A program made the translations under genes and the position numbers. The notes beneath the pieces are model-generated. The model saw only the letters and a list, made by a program, of their open reading frames with translations. It searched no databases and had not been told where the DNA came from. DNA of 33,222 bases, from assembly GCA_025359135.1 (NCBI GenBank), contig JANYHJ010000071.1, forward strand, positions 1 through 33,222, read 5' to 3'. Every line of letters starts with the position of its first letter. The first letter of the stretch is position 1. This document shows, piece after piece, positions 29,649 to 33,222 of this stretch. This stretch comes from Gemmatimonadota bacterium (lineage in GTDB: Bacteria; Gemmatimonadota; Gemmatimonadetes; Gemmatimonadales; Gemmatimonadaceae).

Positions 29649-30125
29649 CTAGCTCCGATAGCCGCGCTGCGCGGCACGACCGATGAGCACGAAGGTCGCC
29701 AGCATCAGCAGGTGCGTGAGCACGAACGGCGCCTCCTTCTGCGTCGGCGCGGCCGCGATCATCGCCGGCACCTTGGCGAAGAGTTGCGTCACGAGGACGA
29801 ACACGTTGAAGTAGAGCGCCACAACGGAGCCGATCACGAACACCGAGCGCCAGCGTCCCGCGAGCTGTTGTCCGTAGAGGGCGAACGCCACGAGCGGCAG
29901 CAGCAGCAGCGAGAGGCCCGCGACGATGCGCGACGGCAGCAGCGTGCGGAACGGAAAGCCGAATCCCGAGAGGTTCGTGAGGAAGGTGGTGGCCAGGAAT
30001 GTGGCCGTCCAACCGTCGAGTCGGCGCCTGCTGATGAGCGCGCCGGCCACGACGAGTCCGGCCACGATACCGATGATGCTCACCACGACATGAAGGACCG
30101 TGAACTGCACGATGTTGCCGATCAT
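29649..30125 (-). CDS. Four-helix membrane protein, unknown function
   Basis: A 158-aa integral membrane protein with four hydrophobic segments: FTVLHVVVSIIGIVAGLVVAG near 8-28, TATFLATTFLTNLSGFGFPF, IVAGLSLLLLPLVAFALYG and VFVIGSVVALYFNVFVLV, plus a final one in FVLTHLLMLATFVLIGRAA. The conserved-looking FLTNLSGFGFPF loop suggests a family rather than random sequence, but I cannot name it. The N-terminus is short and the ATG at 30125 is the only good start. It lies 52 bp after the DUF1801 stop and 19 bp before the DUF192 start. Confidence 0.78.
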   Translation of the reverse strand: MIGNIVQFTVLHVVVSIIGIVAGLVVAGALISRRRLDGWTATFLATTFLTNLSGFGFPFRTLLPSRIVAGLSLLLLPLVAFALYGQQLAGRWRSVFVIGSVVALYFNVFVLVTQLFAKVPAMIAAAPTQKEAPFVLTHLLMLATFVLIGRAAQRGYRS

Positions 30126-30177
30126 GGATGCGGTGGCTGGAGAATCAGCGAGTGGAATGCCGCACGCAGGTAGCGGC

Positions 30178-30564
30178 TCACGTGTCGCTCACGCGCCGCG
30201 CCATGTCGCGATACGCCTCGTTGATCAGGAGCGCGAGCGCTTCGGCGTCGGCAACACGCGTGGGGCGGAGCTTGACGTGGCGCATGAGTTTACCGCTTCC
30301 CGCGAGGAGCCGAGCAGGATCGGCGAGCACGGCACCGCGGAAGAATCCGATGTTGACGTGCGCCGTGTAGGCGTCGACATAGGCGAACGCCGCGTCGCCG
30401 ACGCATGCCGTCGGATGACCGTCGTGCAACAGCTCGCGCACGTCGTCGCCCGCGGTGCGCATGACGTCGAACCAGTGCCGCGCGATGTCGCCCAGCGGCC
30501 CGGCGTGCTCGCGCATCCAGGCGTCGATGGCCGCATCGCGCTTCATTGAAGTCGGGAACCGCAT
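30178..30564 (-). CDS. DUF1801 family protein
   Basis: A 128-aa protein of the DUF1801 (YdhG-like, cystatin-like iron-chaperone-like fold) family. Markers are DVRELLHDGHPTACVGDAAFAYVDAY, HVNIGFFRGAVLADPARLLAGSGKLMRHVKL and the C-terminal helix ALALLINEAYRDM. Function in bacteria is unknown; Bacillus relatives have been compared with frataxin. The frame is open to a GTG at 30603 that would overlap the methyltransferase, so I take the ATG at 30564 located 8 nt after that stop; an ATG at 30546 is also possible. Confidence 0.85.
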   Translation of the reverse strand: MRFPTSMKRDAAIDAWMREHAGPLGDIARHWFDVMRTAGDDVRELLHDGHPTACVGDAAFAYVDAYTAHVNIGFFRGAVLADPARLLAGSGKLMRHVKLRPTRVADAEALALLINEAYRDMARRVSDT

Positions 30565-30572
30565 CAGTGCAC

Positions 30573-31211
30573 TCACGAGGCTCGCGTGACCGTGGCGAAC
30601 CACGCCGGTGCGCCGCGCTCATGGAATCGCGTCAGTACCCGGTCCGCAACGAGCTCGTCGACGCGCCATCCGGCGCTCGCGGGAAAGGTCGCGCGCAATG
30701 CCGCTTCACTCACCGGATGCGGCCCCGTATCGGGAACGCCATCGCTGAAGCAGAGCACGTAGAGCCTGCTGCCGGGCGCCATCACCGACGCGAGGCTCGC
30801 CGCGTAGCGCGGCCGCTCGTCGGCGTTGAAGGTGTGGAGCAGGCCGCAGTCCATCACCGTGGCGAAGGAACGCCCTATCCGTCCCAGCTCGAGTGCGTCG
30901 GCACACGCGAACTCCACGTCGATGCCGCGCTGGGCGGCCGTCGCACGCGCCATCGCCAGCGCCGTCTCGGCCACATCCACGCCGAGTACGTCCCACCCGA
31001 GCGACGCGAGGTGCAACGCGTTCTCACCCGTGCCGCAGCCCGCGTCGAGCACCGGTCCGTCGAAGCCGCCTCTCGCGGCCAGCCGTGTGATCGCGGGCTG
31101 TGGTCGGCCCACGTCCCATGGCGCGGGACCGTCGTGATAGGAGGCATCCCACGACTGGCCCGTGATCTGCTCGTGACTCGTGGGCGCGCGTCCGCCAACC
31201 TCGTCGGTCAT
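30573..31211 (-). CDS. Class I SAM-dependent methyltransferase
   Basis: A 212-aa methyltransferase. The N-terminus has SWDASYHDGPAPWDVGRPQ, typical of a thiopurine/tellurite-like or unassigned small methyltransferase group. Motif I is VLDAGCGTGENALHLASLGW, followed by VLGVDVAETALAMARATA, VEFACADAL and the post-motif SFATVMDCGLLHTF, with RLYVLCFSDGVP later. Substrate unknown: small inorganic or thiol compounds are plausible from the N-terminal pattern. The ATG at 31211 overlaps the stop of the upstream RibD-like gene by 4 bp, and the stop is 8 nt before the DUF1801 start. Confidence 0.87.
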   Translation of the reverse strand: MTDEVGGRAPTSHEQITGQSWDASYHDGPAPWDVGRPQPAITRLAARGGFDGPVLDAGCGTGENALHLASLGWDVLGVDVAETALAMARATAAQRGIDVEFACADALELGRIGRSFATVMDCGLLHTFNADERPRYAASLASVMAPGSRLYVLCFSDGVPDTGPHPVSEAALRATFPASAGWRVDELVADRVLTRFHERGAPAWFATVTRAS

Positions 31212-31774
31212 CGCTTCACTTCGTAGTGCAGTGACACCATGCCGCTCTTGTAGGCTTTCACTTCTGCCAAGTGGAGTGCGACATCGCGGTCGAGTTTCTC
31301 GAAGAACGAGATTCCATCGCCGATCAGGATCGGCAGGATCGAGTAGCGCAGGTCGTCGGCGAGGCCACGGCGGACGCATTCGGCCGAGAGCACACCGCCA
31401 CCGACAAACCAGATCGAGCGAAACCTGGGTCGCAGCTGCTCGTTCACGAACGGCGCGAGCTCACCGGCGTGGAACGACACGGAGTCGCGCGTTCGTGGAA
31501 GGTCTCGATGCGTCAAGACGAAGGTTGGCTTGTCGCCGTACGACCAGCCCAGCCCCTTGGCCTCGAAGCCCAGCGCAGTCTCGTACGTACGCGAACCCAT
31601 CACGTAGCAGTCGATCGTCTCGAGGAACGCCGCGACGTACTCGGGGTCCATCGTGTCGCCTGCGGCGAATTCGTCGGAGGTCTCGAGCCAGTCGACGCTG
31701 CCGTCCTTGCGGGCGATGAAGCCGTCGACGCTCGCCGCCATGTGGATCGTGACGCGGGAATCGGTGTGTGACAT
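31208..31774 (-). CDS. Dihydrofolate-reductase-fold (RibD C-terminal domain) protein
   Basis: A 188-aa RibD-C/DHFR-fold protein. The ATG at 31774 places the first strand correctly (RVTIHMAASVDGFIARKDGSVDWLE); the longer frame to 31843 adds an unlikely basic tail. ETIDCYVMGSRTYE, KPTFVLTHRDLP, IWFVGGGVLSAECVRRGLADDLRYSILPILIGDGISFF complete the family pattern, with the glycine-rich NADPH motif in VGGGVLS. It resembles YyaP/YwjB-type stand-alone reductases of unknown substrate. It overlaps the methyltransferase start by 4 bp. It shares only family features with the other RibD-like gene at 15572-16087 and is not a recent copy. Confidence 0.87.
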   Translation of the reverse strand: MSHTDSRVTIHMAASVDGFIARKDGSVDWLETSDEFAAGDTMDPEYVAAFLETIDCYVMGSRTYETALGFEAKGLGWSYGDKPTFVLTHRDLPRTRDSVSFHAGELAPFVNEQLRPRFRSIWFVGGGVLSAECVRRGLADDLRYSILPILIGDGISFFEKLDRDVALHLAEVKAYKSGMVSLHYEVKR

Positions 31775-31859
31775 CTCGAGTCGAGCGAGGGTGAGCGATG
31801 CGACCCCGTGAAAAGATGGCCGACGTGCGAAGCGCTGCGCCATGGGGTAGCGCCTCGGC

Positions 31860-32780
31860 TCAACTGATGGCGATCACCACATTCCCGCGCTTCCGCTTCG
31901 TGTCCACGTAGCGGTTCGCCTCCACGATCTCCGTCAGCGGATACTGGCGATCCACGACCGCGCGGAGCGCACCCGCCACCACCAAGTCACGGAGCTCCTC
32001 CATGCGGGCGCGCGTCAGCTTCGGATTCCACCCGTCCACGGTCACGTACGCTCCCTTGGGTGCGAGTGCGCGCTCGCACGCGAGCTTGGACGGTGGATTG
32101 TACCGCCGCCCCACCGCGGCGAACACCAGGTCGTAGCGTTGGTCCATCGTGGTGAAGTCCTGCCTGGCATAGTCGAGCACGCGGTCGGCGCCCAACGCTC
32201 GCACCAGCTCCGCGTTGCCAGCGCTGCAGACACCCGTGACTTGGGCGCCCAAGTGCTTCGCCAGCTGCACGGCGGACGAGCCGGTCGCGCCCGAGGCACC
32301 GTAGATGAGTACGCGTTGCCCGGCGGCAATCCCGCCCGTGCGCAGGAAGTGGAGCGCGAGGAGGCCACCGTACGGAATGGCCGCCGCGTCCGTCCAGCTC
32401 AGCGACTCCGGCTTCACCGCCAACACGCCGTCCGCCTTCATGCACTTGTACTCCGCCCACGCGCCCGCGCCCCAACCATCGAGGCCAAAGACGTGGTCGC
32501 CGATCTTGTACGCGGTGACTCCTCCGCCGACCTTGTCGACCTCACCCGCGACGACGATGCCCAGCACCTGCCGACGTGGTCGCCGCACGCCGATGACGAG
32601 CCGCGCGAGCAGGTGAAGGGGACGCGTGATCACCAACCCGCGCACGAAGCAATCGCTGTACGTGACCGCCGAGGCGCGCATCCTGATCCGGATCTGCGCG
32701 CGCGTGGGCTCCGGCAACGGGCGTTCGCCGAGTTGAAGCGTCTCGGGTGGTCCGTATCCCGTGCAGAGGACGGCCCTCAT
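31860..32780 (-). CDS. MDR-superfamily NAD(P)-dependent oxidoreductase (quinone-oxidoreductase type)
   Basis: A 306-aa medium-chain dehydrogenase/reductase. The N-terminal GroES-like part starts MRAVLCTGYGPPETLQLGERPLPEP and has GIVVAGEVDKVGGGVTAYKIGDHVFG; the Rossmann part has VLIYGASGATGSSAVQLAKHLGAQVTGV (motif at 161-167). No zinc-ligand cysteine cluster is present, which fits a zinc-free quinone oxidoreductase or reductase of a related subfamily using NADPH. The C-terminus ends at about the final helix (NRYVDTKRKRGNVVIAI). The start ATG overlaps the upstream serine-hydrolase stop by 4 bp (32777-32780), so these two genes are coupled. Confidence 0.9.
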   Translation of the reverse strand: MRAVLCTGYGPPETLQLGERPLPEPTRAQIRIRMRASAVTYSDCFVRGLVITRPLHLLARLVIGVRRPRRQVLGIVVAGEVDKVGGGVTAYKIGDHVFGLDGWGAGAWAEYKCMKADGVLAVKPESLSWTDAAAIPYGGLLALHFLRTGGIAAGQRVLIYGASGATGSSAVQLAKHLGAQVTGVCSAGNAELVRALGADRVLDYARQDFTTMDQRYDLVFAAVGRRYNPPSKLACERALAPKGAYVTVDGWNPKLTRARMEELRDLVVAGALRAVVDRQYPLTEIVEANRYVDTKRKRGNVVIAIS

Positions 32781-33222
32781 CGAGGAGCGGCAACCAGCAA
32801 CATGGCGGTCTCGTTCCCTCCCGGCCTGGTTGTCAGCAGCGCGTCGACTATGCCGTTGGCGTTGCGCCGGAACCGCATCACGAATGCACTCGCGGGGACG
32901 TAGTAGCGTCCGCCGTCGATGGGGTAGAACTCGCTCTCGTCGCGGAAGTAGTGGCCGTCGACGACCGAGATGACGAGCGGGTCTGATGGATCGCCGTATG
33001 CTCCGACGAACGCGTCAGGTGCCTCGAACGGCGCGGCAACGCCCGGCGGACGAATGAAGGCGGCCGTGCTGCGCCCCATGAACCCGCTTCGCAGCTGCTC
33101 GCGCAGTTGCCAGTTGGCCGCCGATCGCATGTTGCTCAGGAAGACGATGGTCACGTCCTGTTTCGGCTGATAGTCCACCGATGCTTCGTGGCCGTCGGTA
33201 CGCCCGTACCAGGTGCGCCAGT
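32777..33222 (-). CDS. C-terminal part of a serine hydrolase/beta-lactamase-like protein (cut by window edge)
   Basis: The frame is open from the window edge. The first residues include WYGRTDGHEASVDYQPKQDVTIVFLSN, which matches the third motif and following strand of class C beta-lactamase-like serine hydrolases (H-x-G region, then Asp/Lys-rich turn and V-V-L-S-N). A roughly 100-residue C-terminal region follows, with SVVDGHYFRDESEFYPIDGGRYYVPAS, resembling the added beta domain of some such proteins. The nucleophile SxxK and YxN motifs lie outside the window, so activity cannot be judged. It is coupled to the MDR oxidoreductase by a 4-bp overlap. Confidence 0.65.
   Translation of the reverse strand, partial: WRTWYGRTDGHEASVDYQPKQDVTIVFLSNMRSAANWQLREQLRSGFMGRSTAAFIRPPGVAAPFEAPDAFVGAYGDPSDPLVISVVDGHYFRDESEFYPIDGGRYYVPASAFVMRFRRNANGIVDALLTTRPGGNETAMLLVAAPR

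Overview
This is a 33.2 kb piece of a very GC-rich bacterial chromosome with tightly packed genes; no gap between supported genes exceeds about 200 bases. I saw no rRNA, tRNA, CRISPR, transposase or phage gene. The best guess at lineage is Gemmatimonadota (inference, not shown directly). It rests on several Ser/Thr protein kinases with TPR, TolB-like or propeller sensor regions, a DUF5916 outer-membrane protein, many small DinB-fold proteins, secreted hydrolases, and frequent GTG starts with few clear Shine-Dalgarno sites.

Layout, left to right. (1) 1-3887, leftward: a TPR Ser/Thr kinase, a PfkB-family sugar kinase, a BtpA/SgcQ protein and the start of an APC permease; the last three overlap by 4 bp at each junction. 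(2) 3913-6749, leftward: a DinB-like protein behind a second TPR/TolB-type Ser/Thr kinase. (3) 6941-9178, rightward: a secreted DUF5916 protein. (4) 9226-12392, leftward: threonine dehydratase, an unrecognised 159-aa protein and a lipoprotein carboxylesterase. (5) 12551-14074, rightward: class I fumarase with a candidate leaderless promoter. (6) 14087-16853, leftward: dienelactone-hydrolase-like protein, RibD/DHFR-fold reductase, DinB protein and PanE-like reductase. (7) 16950-21115, leftward: subfamily-I haloalkane dehalogenase, secreted M20 peptidase, secreted epoxide-hydrolase-like enzyme, DinB protein and VF530 (DUF2132) protein. (8) 21192-25377, rightward: an FKBP isomerase with an apparent one-base deletion, a membrane Ser/Thr kinase with a propeller-like sensor, and a spermidine-synthase-like protein. 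(9) 25416-26419, leftward: a small membrane protein, a GyrI-like protein and the C-terminal remnant of a DinB gene. (10) 26437-28942, rightward: a BciA/DVR-type 8-vinyl reductase homologue and SelO. (11) 28951-29062: an 11-copy decanucleotide tandem array. (12) 29054-31774, leftward: RibD-like reductase, methyltransferase, DUF1801, four-helix membrane protein and DUF192 lipoprotein. (13) 31860-33222, leftward: an MDR oxidoreductase and the C-terminal end of a serine hydrolase.

Most genes look like household or accessory metabolism in short co-directional runs joined by ATGA/GTGA overlaps. The items most worth following up are the coupled PfkB-BtpA-APC module (possibly an Amadori- or sugar-derivative catabolic unit), the dehalogenase plus epoxide-hydrolase run, the chlorophyll-type vinyl reductase homologue abutting a truncated DinB gene, the FKBP frameshift that opens one reading frame into a kinase, and the short tandem repeats that run over stop codons at convergent gene ends.
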